Part shown: positions 7,275-16,389 of the stretch, piece by piece
How the letters are laid out: each line of letters starts with the position of its first letter
Position numbering within the stretch: position 1 is the first letter of the stretch
DNA from: a virus
DNA: 54,686 nucleotides
Strand: one strand, 5' to 3'
IMG/VR virus record: IMGVR_UViG_3300009182_005502
Coordinates: 1-54,686 of that record
The notes under the pieces: model-generated
Database searches by the model: none
What the model was told of the DNA's origin: nothing
Seen by the model: the letters and a program-made list of their open reading frames with translations, nothing else
Position numbers and translations under genes: made by a program

Positions 7275-9068
7275 TTACAATATATAAGTAAAGTTATTTC
7301 TTTTTTCCAGGAAAATTGTATTATCAACCTTAGTTGTTAATGCAGTACCTCGATGAGTTATTATATAACAATTTTCTTGATGCTTTTCTGCTCTCTCTCG
7401 AAGCACATCAAGTACAAGTTCAACTCCTTTATCATCTAGAGATGAATCAAGTAATTCGTCATAAAAAATTGTACTAAAATGTACATCTCCTTGCATACGA
7501 CGAATATCAAGAAAAGCAAATAAGCATGCAAGATCAATACGTTTACGTTCACCTCCGGAAAAATTAAAATACGATTTTACGGTACCTTTTTCATCGGTAA
7601 TTGTTTCGTCAAAGAACTCATTAAATTGACATAGACAATTAGCTTGTAAAACTTCAAGATAATAAGCAAGTCTAGAATTAAGAACTGTTAATACTTTTTT
7701 AACAATATAGGATTTTACCCCTTCTTCTGATACAACAAATTTAACACACTCTAGTACTGATAATTTTTTATCTAAATCGTCGACTTGAGTTTTATTATTA
7801 TTAAATTCTACTTCAAGCTCATTTACTGTTTGTTCTAGAACAGTATTTGTTTCCTCATTAATAATCTGCTGATCTTTAATAAGTTCGTCGATACTTTCTG
7901 TTAAAAAAAGTACCCTCGTTCGTATATTATTGTTATCTGTCTTAATAGTATTAACTTTATTCTTTTTATTATTAATTTCAGTGATTTCATTATCTTTTGT
8001 TGTTTCAAGTTTATTAACAATACTAACTGCTTCTACGGCTAATGCTTCTTCTTTTTGTAAATTTTTTAATTCTTTATTAATTTTCTTTTTATTTTCTTCT
8101 TTATGCTTTAAATCGTCTTCAGGAAAAGGACGCTTACATGTTGTACATAGAGCACCTACTTCCTCAATATCATTAAGTTGCTTCTTTAGCAAGCGAATAC
8201 CGGTTTGAACTTCTGTAACTTTTTTAAAAGCTTCCTTACACTTAGCTTGTATATCGGTATATTCTTCTTTAAGAGAAGCTGCTTTTGTTTCTATAAGCTC
8301 ATCTACATTATCAGGTAACGATACTATTTGTAAATTTAAATTATCAATCTTTACTTTATTATCTTCAATCTTTGTGTTTATTGAATTAATTTTACTCTTT
8401 TTTGTTTCTTCAAAATGTTCTAATTGTTGCTTACTTGTTTTATAACTCTTTTCAACAGCTTGATTGCTTGCAAACAGTACTTCGTAATCTCTCTTAACAG
8501 TGTTATACTCCTCCCGAGTTAAAGAAAGCATATCAGAGAATGCCTCAAGGTTTAAAACACTTTCAATAAATTTACGTTTATCAATTTTTGACTGCGCCAT
8601 GAAAGGTACAGTATTGTTAATTGTCATTATAACAGAATTTTGAAAAACTTTACTCGTTGATCGAAGAAGTTTTTGTATAAATTCATTTGTTTTAGCTAGA
8701 GTGGAATGTGTTATATCTACTCCATCTTTAGAAAGGTAGCATTTTGTAGGTGTTAAAGTACGTACGATTTGATATATATTCGTATTACCGTTATTATTAA
8801 TTTGTAATTCTAACTTTACTTCGCATGTCTTCTTAGTAAAAGAGTTTACAATAAGATCTTTGTTAATTTCCCGTATTGTTGCACCAAACAAAGCAAAATA
8901 AAGAGCATCAATAATTGTTGATTTACCTACACCGTTTTTAGAGTCTTCTTTATCGTAATTAATACCTGTAATTACATTAATGCCTTCTTGAAAGTTAAGA
9001 ACAACAGGTGTTTCTCCAACAGACAAAAAATTACGAATTGATAGATTTTTAAAACTTACTAAACGCAC
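7275..9068 (-). CDS. 46: recombination nuclease ATPase subunit (T4 gp46, SbcC/Rad50-like)
   Basis: The 597-residue protein has Walker A at 46-51 (GVGKST), long central coiled coils, a zinc-hook CTTC (Cys308, Cys311) at the tip, the ABC signature SGGERK (504-509) and Walker B FYDE (535-538). With gp47 it would form the nuclease that resects ends for recombination-dependent replication and degrades host DNA. The start is GTG, reading MRLVSFKNL. In T4 genes 46 and 47 are neighbours; here about 13 kb of glycan genes separate them. T4 gp46 is 560 residues, so the length is ordinary. Confidence 0.95.
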   Translation of the reverse strand: MRLVSFKNLSIRNFLSVGETPVVLNFQEGINVITGINYDKEDSKNGVGKSTIIDALYFALFGATIREINKDLIVNSFTKKTCEVKLELQINNNGNTNIYQIVRTLTPTKCYLSKDGVDITHSTLAKTNEFIQKLLRSTSKVFQNSVIMTINNTVPFMAQSKIDKRKFIESVLNLEAFSDMLSLTREEYNTVKRDYEVLFASNQAVEKSYKTSKQQLEHFEETKKSKINSINTKIEDNKVKIDNLNLQIVSLPDNVDELIETKAASLKEEYTDIQAKCKEAFKKVTEVQTGIRLLKKQLNDIEEVGALCTTCKRPFPEDDLKHKEENKKKINKELKNLQKEEALAVEAVSIVNKLETTKDNEITEINNKKNKVNTIKTDNNNIRTRVLFLTESIDELIKDQQIINEETNTVLEQTVNELEVEFNNNKTQVDDLDKKLSVLECVKFVVSEEGVKSYIVKKVLTVLNSRLAYYLEVLQANCLCQFNEFFDETITDEKGTVKSYFNFSGGERKRIDLACLFAFLDIRRMQGDVHFSTIFYDELLDSSLDDKGVELVLDVLRERAEKHQENCYIITHRGTALTTKVDNTIFLEKRNNFTYIL

Positions 9069-9089
9069 GTTATAATTTTATAGTAAAAA

Positions 9090-9950
9090 CTACCAATAGC
9101 AACCACCTTCAATATTTTTATATTTTTGTGGTGTTTCCTCAATAGAGGGACTAATCCAATGTTCATTATAAAAATGTTTACCTATATTTCCTTCACTCCA
9201 TCTTCCTCCTTTAACACCAAATAGAAGTTGTAGAGGTCCTCCAACGTGTATAGCTTTTTTACCGTTTTTTCTAGCATGGGCAACCAACGGTAAGGACGAG
9301 GCACCAGAACCAACAAGCATTATATCGTAGTCAATAGTATCCATCAACGATTTATAATGTCTAACCATATCTAACCAACTATTAAATTCGCTAGGTTTAT
9401 CGATACCTGGAGAATGAGGATGCTTAAGAGTATAGAGATTAAATGTTGGTAAAATTCTAGGATCTTTCCAAATAAGATGTCTTTTATCGTACTGTTTCTT
9501 TATTGATTCTGTAAACGGTGAAATAACTAAAACGTTTTTACCTTCAAGATATTCAGACCAAGGGGATCCTGAATAAAAGGGTTCAATACTTTGAAGATCA
9601 ATTAACTCACAATTTGGTGAATAACTTTTTATATAAGATGCTTCAAAAGACATATTAAACATAGACCACCAAGCAAGAGAGTCTATATGTTTAATACTAT
9701 CTGTAACTTCCTTAATAAAATCAATACGAGCTTGCTCTGTCTGGGGAAATACACCAGCGTTGTTATATATTTCATCAACAACATTAGGCATCCATTGAAC
9801 TGATTGATTATTTTGCTTATACATATAGTAATTGTATATACACATTAATTCGCAATTGCCTATTTTACCGCAACCAAAAGGTTCCTCTTTCTTAAATTTA
9901 TTATAAAGATAAAAAGAACTATCAACAAACTCTTTTTTTAAAAATTGCAT
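9090..9950 (-). CDS. putative GT-D-fold glycosyltransferase
   Basis: This 286-residue protein resembles the GT-D (DUF1792-like) transferases. An N-terminal GKIGNCEL sits where the family has RxGDGE. The C-terminal half has the glycine-rich strand MLVGSGASSLP followed by KKAIHVGGPLQLLFG, typical of the family's nucleotide-sugar fold. The DGE acid is replaced by NCE here, so activity is uncertain. It is the last gene of the large glycan block before gp46, one base downstream of a GT4 gene. I infer a role in surface or virion glycan assembly from the context only. Confidence 0.6.
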   Translation of the reverse strand: MQFLKKEFVDSSFYLYNKFKKEEPFGCGKIGNCELMCIYNYYMYKQNNQSVQWMPNVVDEIYNNAGVFPQTEQARIDFIKEVTDSIKHIDSLAWWSMFNMSFEASYIKSYSPNCELIDLQSIEPFYSGSPWSEYLEGKNVLVISPFTESIKKQYDKRHLIWKDPRILPTFNLYTLKHPHSPGIDKPSEFNSWLDMVRHYKSLMDTIDYDIMLVGSGASSLPLVAHARKNGKKAIHVGGPLQLLFGVKGGRWSEGNIGKHFYNEHWISPSIEETPQKYKNIEGGCYW

Positions 9951-9951
9951 T

Positions 9952-11037
9952 TTATAATTGAGAGAAAAGATTTAAAATATCCGACTTTACTTTTTCGTAA
10001 CTATAAAAATTATTATATTTCCAATTAGCTTTAGCTACATATTCTTTATAAAGATTTTTATCTGTTTCAAGTTGTTTCATCCTATTAGCGTAATCATTAA
10101 CATTATTTTCTACAAATCCACATCCTTCAACTTGTTCAACTTGTCCCATATTGCCTGCCTCATGCGTAATAACAGGTAAGTCATTCGATAGTGCTTCAAT
10201 AATAGCTAACGAACAAATCTCTCCATCACTTCTGGCGTGTGTATAGACATTTAAACTACTTAAAAAGTTATGTATATTTTCAGAGTTTGAATCATGCTCA
10301 ATAAATTTAATATTTTTTATATTAAGATGTCTTGCGTATTCTCTATGTTTTAAAGACCCTCCAAGCAATAAAAAGTAATTATTTTCGTTTTCAATTTGCT
10401 TATACGCCTCAAGCGATAAAGGTGAAAAAATACTTTCACTATTTCTTTGATGAAACCCGTATACAAATGTATCTTCAGATATACCAAGTTTTTTGCGAAC
10501 TGTAGAAGGTTTTTTAGGTGGTACTTCAACTACTACAGGTATAACAAGAAGTTTACTTGAATCACCTCCATTATTTACCCAAATATTAGCCTGCCAGCGA
10601 CTTATTAAGGCTTGTTTAAAAAAATTAGGTTGATCGAATGTATAAATACCGTTTTGTATATTAATTACTCTTGTCTTTTTAATAACATTAAACGGGTACT
10701 CTTCAACCCCTCTATTACCTATAACAATAGCATCATATTTACTTTCGTCAAATTTATCCCAAAGATCTGTATCTATCCAGGGTTGTTCATCTCTGCCCCC
10801 GATACGTCCTCCTACTTTAACTTCAATTGTATTAATACCGGCTTCTTGACAAATTTTAAGCATTAAAGGATCATTTTCGGCATGTCTATGACCGTCTGTA
10901 AAAGGGCAGTTGGTTGTGTAGTAATAATCAACATCGTACGAATTATTAACAAGAATTTTAGCTATGGACTGTAAATGTTTTTCAGTACCACCTGCTGCCA
11001 TACCACAAAATTTAATAAACGCAATTTTTTTCGACAT
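9952..11037 (-). CDS. GT4-family glycosyltransferase
   Basis: A 361-residue GT-B transferase. The N-terminal GGTEKHLQSIAKIL is the usual acceptor-domain opening of GT4. The C-terminal domain has the TFVYGFHQR strand, a KFIEHDSNS turn and the donor-binding EICSLAIIEALSNDLPVITH, with the paired acids E-x7-E expected for sugar-nucleotide contact. It lies one base after the FkbM methyltransferase gene and one base before the GT-D gene, so the three form one transcript from the promoter at 11.7 kb. Donor and acceptor are unknown. Confidence 0.85.
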   Translation of the reverse strand: MSKKIAFIKFCGMAAGGTEKHLQSIAKILVNNSYDVDYYYTTNCPFTDGHRHAENDPLMLKICQEAGINTIEVKVGGRIGGRDEQPWIDTDLWDKFDESKYDAIVIGNRGVEEYPFNVIKKTRVINIQNGIYTFDQPNFFKQALISRWQANIWVNNGGDSSKLLVIPVVVEVPPKKPSTVRKKLGISEDTFVYGFHQRNSESIFSPLSLEAYKQIENENNYFLLLGGSLKHREYARHLNIKNIKFIEHDSNSENIHNFLSSLNVYTHARSDGEICSLAIIEALSNDLPVITHEAGNMGQVEQVEGCGFVENNVNDYANRMKQLETDKNLYKEYVAKANWKYNNFYSYEKVKSDILNLFSQL

Positions 11038-11038
11038 A

Positions 11039-11674
11039 CTATAACGATATTAGCGCAGGTGAATAAAATGTTTTATGCGCAAATATTTGATATCTATTTG
11101 GTTCGTGCTCTGTTATTATATTTTTACATTGCTTATAACCGTGATCGTTAAGATAACTAAAGTCGTCTGTTTTAATAAGTGTGCTTTCATCATACGGATG
11201 TATTTCAAGTAATATAAGATTGAATTTTGTGTAATTAAAATCAATACCTAATAATACATGATGTTCGTATCCTTCTGTATCAAGTGTCAGGAAATCAACA
11301 TGTGTTAAATTATGCTTTCTTAAGAGTGTATCTAAAGGACAGCATGGTACCTGATAACTTCTATATTGTCTTAAATGTAGAGCTGTTACGCCTGACTCTA
11401 GTCCTGAATTAGCGTGACCAAAATCAATAGTGTTATGCGGATAAGTTTTTTCTACTAAGGCATAATTTTCAAGTATACTCTTAGGTCTAGTTGTTTTATA
11501 TATTTCGTTATAATCTGTTATAGGTTCAACTAATAGACCTGACCATCCACAGTTTTCTAAAAAAGAAGTATTATTTTGATCATAAGGGTTGCTTGCTCCT
11601 GCTTCTACAAAAATTCCATCATTTTTTTGATTAAAAATATTATAAACAATACGATCTATTCCATGCTGTGACAT
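11039..11674 (-). CDS. FkbM-family SAM-dependent methyltransferase
   Basis: This 211-residue protein has the class I methyltransferase pattern of the FkbM family: GIFVEAGASNPYDQNN for motif I, GLLVEPITDYN for the ribose-binding acid, and VDFLTLDTEGYEHHVLLGID, the family's diagnostic block. FkbM enzymes O-methylate sugars and other hydroxyls. The promoter immediately upstream makes it first in a three-gene unit with two glycosyltransferases. O-methylation of a glycan residue is the natural inference. Confidence 0.85.
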   Translation of the reverse strand: MSQHGIDRIVYNIFNQKNDGIFVEAGASNPYDQNNTSFLENCGWSGLLVEPITDYNEIYKTTRPKSILENYALVEKTYPHNTIDFGHANSGLESGVTALHLRQYRSYQVPCCPLDTLLRKHNLTHVDFLTLDTEGYEHHVLLGIDFNYTKFNLILLEIHPYDESTLIKTDDFSYLNDHGYKQCKNIITEHEPNRYQIFAHKTFYSPALISL

Positions 11675-11681
11675 AACGATA

Positions 11682-11709
11682 ATTATACTATGTATATGTA
11701 ATTGTGCAA
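11682..11709 (-). promoter_or_regulatory. sigma70-type promoter inside the glycan block
   Basis: TTGCAC (11709-11704), 16-base spacer, consensus TATAAT (11687-11682), then 7 bases to the ATG at 11674. It divides the 9-22 kb block into at least two transcription units and predicts a leaderless message. Confidence 0.6.
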
Positions 11710-11720
11710 TAAATTACATT

Positions 11721-12488
11721 TTAACCATAAGCTTCGCTAAATATTTCAACATTGTTTATAAGTGTATCTAATGTTTCATTGTTTAGCAAATTACATTCTA
11801 ATGTAACGTATTTATTATAGTTATATTTTTTAATTACAGAAGATATTTCTTTATTTTTTAATATATCTATACTCTTTAAGTACGGTGAACTAATATGTAT
11901 ATGTTCTATTAAACTTGCTCCGTTTTCAAAAATATGTTCCAAGCTCTCACTATTAAATATAGTCGTACTAATATCTAAAACTAATTTTAGATTTTCATGC
12001 TTAACATTATTAATAAAATTAATTGCTTCTGTTGTATTGGTAATAAAATTACAACCGTATTCTTTTGCATTAGCTTCTAAACAAACTATACAATCAAATG
12101 TTTTAGCCATATCTCCTATTTCTTTAAAAATTTCTATAGCTTTTTCAATTTTAAAATTATTAAAATCTTTAATAAATCTATTTTTTGGTGAACCGAAAAC
12201 TAAAGGTTTAATTTTTAATTTATTTGCTAATTTAAAAACTTCTTTAAGATGATTTAAGATTATTTGTTTTTCTATTTCTCCATCAAACAAAGAAACAGGC
12301 GGGCATGTATATAATAGAGATTGCATACCTACCATTTTTATATCAGCTTTATTATAATCGTTTTCTATCTCGTCGTTTATAAGAGACGGGGAAACATCAA
12401 CATTAGATATTTGATAACTTTTTAAGATATCGATAGCTTTTTTATTTTCAGATTGATTCCACCCTATATTAGATACGCTTAGATTCAT
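11721..12488 (-). CDS. TIM-barrel sugar isomerase/epimerase-like protein (xylose-isomerase/AP-endonuclease-2 fold)
   Basis: The 255-residue protein has the metal-ligand ladder of this superfamily: CLEANAKEYG (Glu), LKLVLDIST (Asp), IEHIHISSPYL (His) and a terminal YVTLEC (Glu). The family isomerises or epimerises sugars and polyols. It starts inside the 3' end of the reductase/epimerase gene, overlapping by 20 bases. Together with the following FAD enzyme the three form a tight cassette. The gene is even richer in A/T and in Asn, Lys and Ile codons than its neighbours, suggesting separate origin. The substrate is unknown; a nucleotide sugar or a free sugar precursor is inferred from context. 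Confidence 0.75.
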   Translation of the reverse strand: MNLSVSNIGWNQSENKKAIDILKSYQISNVDVSPSLINDEIENDYNKADIKMVGMQSLLYTCPPVSLFDGEIEKQIILNHLKEVFKLANKLKIKPLVFGSPKNRFIKDFNNFKIEKAIEIFKEIGDMAKTFDCIVCLEANAKEYGCNFITNTTEAINFINNVKHENLKLVLDISTTIFNSESLEHIFENGASLIEHIHISSPYLKSIDILKNKEISSVIKKYNYNKYVTLECNLLNNETLDTLINNVEIFSEAYG

Positions 12489-13230
12489 ATTCTTTTTTAA
12501 AATTTTTTAAATCCTCAATAATTTGTTTTTTATTATAAAAATATTTTTGTTTATTAGGGGCGTACTTAGAATGAAAATCGTTTTTAAAAAACGTATTATT
12601 GGGATCTAAATTAATATTAAAAACATCTTTATAAAAATCTCTAATTAGTAACGGTTCAGTAGCTAAGTTAACTAACTTATATTCTTTATCTATAAAGTTT
12701 AATAAATCAGCTCCTAAATTTTTTACATTGTAAATTTGTACAATAGCATTTCCATTTACTTTATGTACTTCATTATTATTCAATGCATCGAATATTATAT
12801 TCTTTTTAAGATCGTGACCGTACATAATAGGTAATCTTACTATTAAACAGGAAGGAAAAATATTTCTTATAGCTTTTTCTAAAAAAAATCTATTTTGACC
12901 ATAATGATTATTATTAATATCCTCTACAAATGTATCCTCATCTACGTCATACGGTTTTTGATAAACATCAATTGTTGAAAGTAATATAAACTTTTTTGCT
13001 TTAATTGTTTTTATATTTTCGATAAAAGATAGTATATTATTAAAATCCTCCTCGGGGTTTTTATTAACTAGCCATCTTGTTGATGAGTTACCCGCTGATA
13101 CAACTAAATCAAATTCTTTATTTTTTATTTCTAATATATTTTTAGAATTATAAAGAAAATTAAAATTAATCTGTTTTATAAGGTTTTGACCTATAAAACC
13201 GGTATAACCTATTAAAGCATTATTACTCAT
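12469..13230 (-). CDS. NAD(P)-dependent sugar epimerase/reductase (extended SDR)
   Basis: The 253-residue Rossmann protein has GYTGFIG (8-14) for the dinucleotide, FILLSTIDVYQ (80-90) with the catalytic Ser/Thr, and Tyr109 in HYGQNR. The usual YxxxK is YxxxR here (Arg113), an odd replacement that may alter or weaken catalysis. An RLPIMYG segment follows, as in dTDP-sugar reductases. It overlaps its upstream FAD gene by eight bases and its downstream isomerase gene by 20. It probably modifies the sugar made by the cassette, but the product cannot be named. Confidence 0.75.
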   Translation of the reverse strand: MSNNALIGYTGFIGQNLIKQINFNFLYNSKNILEIKNKEFDLVVSAGNSSTRWLVNKNPEEDFNNILSFIENIKTIKAKKFILLSTIDVYQKPYDVDEDTFVEDINNNHYGQNRFFLEKAIRNIFPSCLIVRLPIMYGHDLKKNIIFDALNNNEVHKVNGNAIVQIYNVKNLGADLLNFIDKEYKLVNLATEPLLIRDFYKDVFNINLDPNNTFFKNDFHSKYAPNKQKYFYNKKQIIEDLKNFKKEYESKRI

Positions 13231-14299
13231 CTTGTATTATTTTAGCAAACTCAGAGGCCATGAGTGGAGCTGATATTAATTTACCTTCTTTTATAGAATA
13301 AAAATCTATTTCGTAATCATGTTTTACAATTTTTGTTACTCTAGAATCTCCTTTTGCACTTAGGGGTATTGGTCTATTACCGTATAAAGAATATTTGTAT
13401 TTTAATTTGCTAAAGAAAGGATAATACTTTAAACCGTGTTTTAATATTTTTTTCCAATTACTTTTTAAAGCTGTACTCTGTCTATATAGTATACCTGTTT
13501 TTTTCTTAATAACAGAATTAACAACATCGTAAATAAGATAAAGATTTTTGTATCCGGAGTATGGTAATATACTAATAAACGGTCCATCCATTACTGTTAG
13601 TGCAGGTATTTTTGTAGTTGATTCAACAACTGCTATTTCTGTTTCTTCAAAATAATATCTTGTATATCCATCTTTAATACCAAACAGTTTAAGTACATTA
13701 TTACTATTAGTATATGTACAATTTATTATTAAATCTGTGTTTATTGTTATATCTTTGTCAAATGATTTTAAAATAATATTTTTATTAATTTTCTTAACTT
13801 TTTTAATTTTGAAATTTAAAACTATTTTTACTTTTAAATCTTTTAATTCTTTTTTAATTTTTTTTCTAAACTTAGGAACATTAATACAAGCCTCATTAAC
13901 TTTAAAAGAATCTTCTATATCAATTCTATTTAAAAAGTTTTGATCAGGCCAAGAGGTATTGCAACTAAGACCCTCTTTTAGCATTACTTTTTTAAATAAT
14001 TTAGAGTCTATTTTAGATTTTTTTTCTATTACATAATAAAAATCAGGAAATATAAGACAATCTTTATATTTTTTTATAAAAAAATCGTAACCGCTTTTAC
14101 ATTCATGAATTGTTTCTACCGATCTAGGGTAATGATAACCTAAATGTATTCTATTATGCGTGCAATTTGAAGTACCTAATAAAATATCTTTGTTTGTATC
14201 AACTATTACAACATTATTATTTTTCGCTAATTCTAATGCTAAAGTAACTCCGTGAATTCCTGCTCCAATAATTAAAATATTTTTTCTACTATAATTCAT
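13223..14299 (-). CDS. FAD-dependent oxidoreductase (D-amino-acid-oxidase superfamily)
   Basis: The 358-residue protein begins with a classical FAD-binding IIGAGIHG (10-17; GxGxxG at 12-17) and a VVIVDTN strand that ends in the ribose-binding acid. A second FAD segment is near 190 (DLIINCTYTNS). The C-terminal half is a basic substrate domain. Such enzymes oxidise amines, hydroxy acids or amino sugars. It is the first gene of the three-gene cassette and its ATG overlaps the TGA of the GT10-like gene. Lys-, Ile- and Asn-rich composition matches the two following genes. The substrate is unknown. Confidence 0.75.
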   Translation of the reverse strand: MNYSRKNILIIGAGIHGVTLALELAKNNNVVIVDTNKDILLGTSNCTHNRIHLGYHYPRSVETIHECKSGYDFFIKKYKDCLIFPDFYYVIEKKSKIDSKLFKKVMLKEGLSCNTSWPDQNFLNRIDIEDSFKVNEACINVPKFRKKIKKELKDLKVKIVLNFKIKKVKKINKNIILKSFDKDITINTDLIINCTYTNSNNVLKLFGIKDGYTRYYFEETEIAVVESTTKIPALTVMDGPFISILPYSGYKNLYLIYDVVNSVIKKKTGILYRQSTALKSNWKKILKHGLKYYPFFSKLKYKYSLYGNRPIPLSAKGDSRVTKIVKHDYEIDFYSIKEGKLISAPLMASEFAKIIQDE

Positions 14300-15147
14300 A
14301 GTATATTCTTAACCATAAATTCAATTAAGGGAGCTATAGTAGGTTCATTACCTTCAAACAAATAACTGGATGTTATAGATTTATATGCAACATCATCATT
14401 ATCCAATTCAATTATCCTCTCAACAAACTTGTCTACGCTTTTAAAGTTATAAAGATTTAAAAACGCATTCTTGTTGTAATCCTTTTCGCAATTATTATCA
14501 GCCCAGTAGAGAGGTAAACATCCGGCAGCTTTAGCATGAGGCATTCGATCTGTATAATAACCAGGAGCAATAGTGTTTTCAAAGCAAATATTAAATTTGT
14601 AATTTGATATTAAGTTTATTTTAACATCTTCACCATAAAACCAATTATTAAATGGCTTACCAAAGCAGTGTACTTGTTTATATTTACCTAATTTTGCAAC
14701 AATTTCATACCTGTGAGGAGAATCAGTATTAAAAACAATAGCACAAAATTCGTTTTTCGGTTTGTGCATTAAAGGGTTATCTTTTATATCTTGAAAAGGT
14801 ATAACATATTGCGGATTTCCGTAATTTACCTTATTAAACCAATCTATTTGTAACATCCAAAGAGGTAGGCGAAAATTCTTACCGTTGTAATCTTCAAAAT
14901 CAAACGTGAGAGAGTAATCACATTCGTTAAAATTTGGTCTATGATTTTCACCTGTATAAAATACTTTTTTTGTTTTAGTGCGATTTGCACGATGATGATC
15001 ATGACCAAAACATGAATATATTAATAAATCTGTCTCATCGTTAAGAGGTGTTATTTCAACATCAGGTCTAATAGATTTAATTAAATCCCTAAAAAAATTA
15101 TTTTCGTGTTGAAACCCTCCCCAAAAATCACAAAATGACAGTTTCAT
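14296..15147 (-). CDS. GT10-like (fucosyltransferase-type) glycosyltransferase
   Basis: The 283-residue protein carries the GT10 hallmark near 183-215: YKFNICFENTIAPGYYTDRM followed by AAGCLPLYW. An earlier VFYTGEN segment matches the family's acceptor side. GT10 enzymes transfer fucose, or a related 6-deoxy sugar, from the GDP-sugar. I start at ATG 15147, five bases after the methyltransferase stop, rather than at the upstream extension inside that gene. A second GT10-like gene lies at 44710-45642; they share the ENT...P-IY core but are otherwise divergent. Confidence 0.82.
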   Translation of the reverse strand: MKLSFCDFWGGFQHENNFFRDLIKSIRPDVEITPLNDETDLLIYSCFGHDHHRANRTKTKKVFYTGENHRPNFNECDYSLTFDFEDYNGKNFRLPLWMLQIDWFNKVNYGNPQYVIPFQDIKDNPLMHKPKNEFCAIVFNTDSPHRYEIVAKLGKYKQVHCFGKPFNNWFYGEDVKINLISNYKFNICFENTIAPGYYTDRMPHAKAAGCLPLYWADNNCEKDYNKNAFLNLYNFKSVDKFVERIIELDNDDVAYKSITSSYLFEGNEPTIAPLIEFMVKNIL

Positions 15148-15151
15148 AAAT

Positions 15152-15763
15152 TTATTTCTTACAAGCAGCGATATAAGTACCGCACCACCACTCATTCCTA
15201 TTACCTGCACTTGTTAAATATTCAGAATACTCAATTTTTATTTTCTTATCACTTAAGGCCATTTGTGTAGCACTCTGTATTTTTTTCTCATCGTAATCAT
15301 CAACAACTAATATAAATTCATCTGCTAGAGATTCATAAAAGTAAATTATAGAATCGTAGTGTTGTTCCCAGAGATGACCTCCGTCATACAAGTATAAATT
15401 AATATCAGTGATATTATTAGCTTTTAAATCTATAGTAAAAGAGTCTTGATTAATAAAATTAGGTTCTTCTTTTATAATATTTCTAAAATTATTATAAAAT
15501 TCAGTTGTACAATTACCATGACAGCTCCAATCGTCTACTGTAACATAAAATTCAGGTTTATTACCGTAAATAGCCGAAATAACCGTTGAACCTTTCCATG
15601 TACCTATATCTAAATAACGTGTTTTACTATCTACTAAATTATTTAGTAAATGTCTAAATTTTGTTGATGACATACCTTCAACACTTAGTATTTCCGGAGG
15701 TAATTTTGATTTGTGTTGTTTAGCTAAATCAATAGCATTTATTATTTTTGTAATGTTATTCAT
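15152..15763 (-). CDS. class I SAM-dependent methyltransferase
   Basis: The 203-residue protein has motif I as RYLDIGTWKGSTVISA, a later LYLYDGGHLWEQHYDSI block and a VVDDYD strand, as in Methyltransf_24-type enzymes acting on sugars and small molecules. It sits between GT25 and GT10-like genes in the same direction with gaps of five bases, so it is part of the glycan operon. The acceptor is unknown. Confidence 0.75.
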   Translation of the reverse strand: MNNITKIINAIDLAKQHKSKLPPEILSVEGMSSTKFRHLLNNLVDSKTRYLDIGTWKGSTVISAIYGNKPEFYVTVDDWSCHGNCTTEFYNNFRNIIKEEPNFINQDSFTIDLKANNITDINLYLYDGGHLWEQHYDSIIYFYESLADEFILVVDDYDEKKIQSATQMALSDKKIKIEYSEYLTSAGNRNEWWCGTYIAACKK

Positions 15764-15768
15764 AATTT

Positions 15769-16389
15769 TTATCTTATACTTGTTGGAAATTTAAAATAAG
15801 GTGTTTCACCGATAGATCCTTGATGCAAACCAGGCTCTAACCAACATGTCTTAAGGTTATGCTCTGTAATAATATCATTAAGTTTGTGATCGTAACCCCT
15901 ATAAGGTCCTTTATGTAAACTATCTAAAACAATATTAATACTTTTTGCTGTATACATTATAGCGTGTGCACATCGTGTTCTAAACCTTGGTTCATAATAA
16001 ACGTTTGAACCGTTTAATACGGTAGGTCGTTCGTTAAACGCTGTACCTATCATTAATAAATCTCCATTAAGATTTTTAAATTGTGAAAAAAATGTATTAA
16101 AATATTCTTTAAAAGAATTGCAAAGGATTATATCATCTTCAAAAATAATACAATATTCACTATTAGTAGATTGTGCTCTTTTAAGTGCTTGTTCAAATTT
16201 TAAGCAAAGAGAGTACTCTCTTACTGTAATTGTATCACTATCAGGTTTTTGAATTTCTTCAGGAGGAAAGTCTTCCACAAATTCATAATATAAATCTTGT
16301 TTTTTAAATTGTTCTTCTAAAAAAATCTTACGATCAACATTTGGTTTATGATGAACAATATAAATAGGTATTTTATTTTGTATTAACAT
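15769..16389 (-). CDS. GT25-family glycosyltransferase
   Basis: This 206-residue protein matches the LPS GT25 family: an opening IPIYIVHHKPNVDRK, the EYSLCLKFEQAL helix, the metal-binding IIFEDDI (EDD at 84-86), and the C-terminal GYDHKLNDI and EPGLHQGS. These enzymes add galactose or similar sugars to lipooligosaccharide or protein. It overlaps the preceding gene by 17 bases. The acceptor is unknown; a virion protein or host glycan are both possible. Confidence 0.85.
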   Translation of the reverse strand: MLIQNKIPIYIVHHKPNVDRKIFLEEQFKKQDLYYEFVEDFPPEEIQKPDSDTITVREYSLCLKFEQALKRAQSTNSEYCIIFEDDIILCNSFKEYFNTFFSQFKNLNGDLLMIGTAFNERPTVLNGSNVYYEPRFRTRCAHAIMYTAKSINIVLDSLHKGPYRGYDHKLNDIITEHNLKTCWLEPGLHQGSIGETPYFKFPTSIR

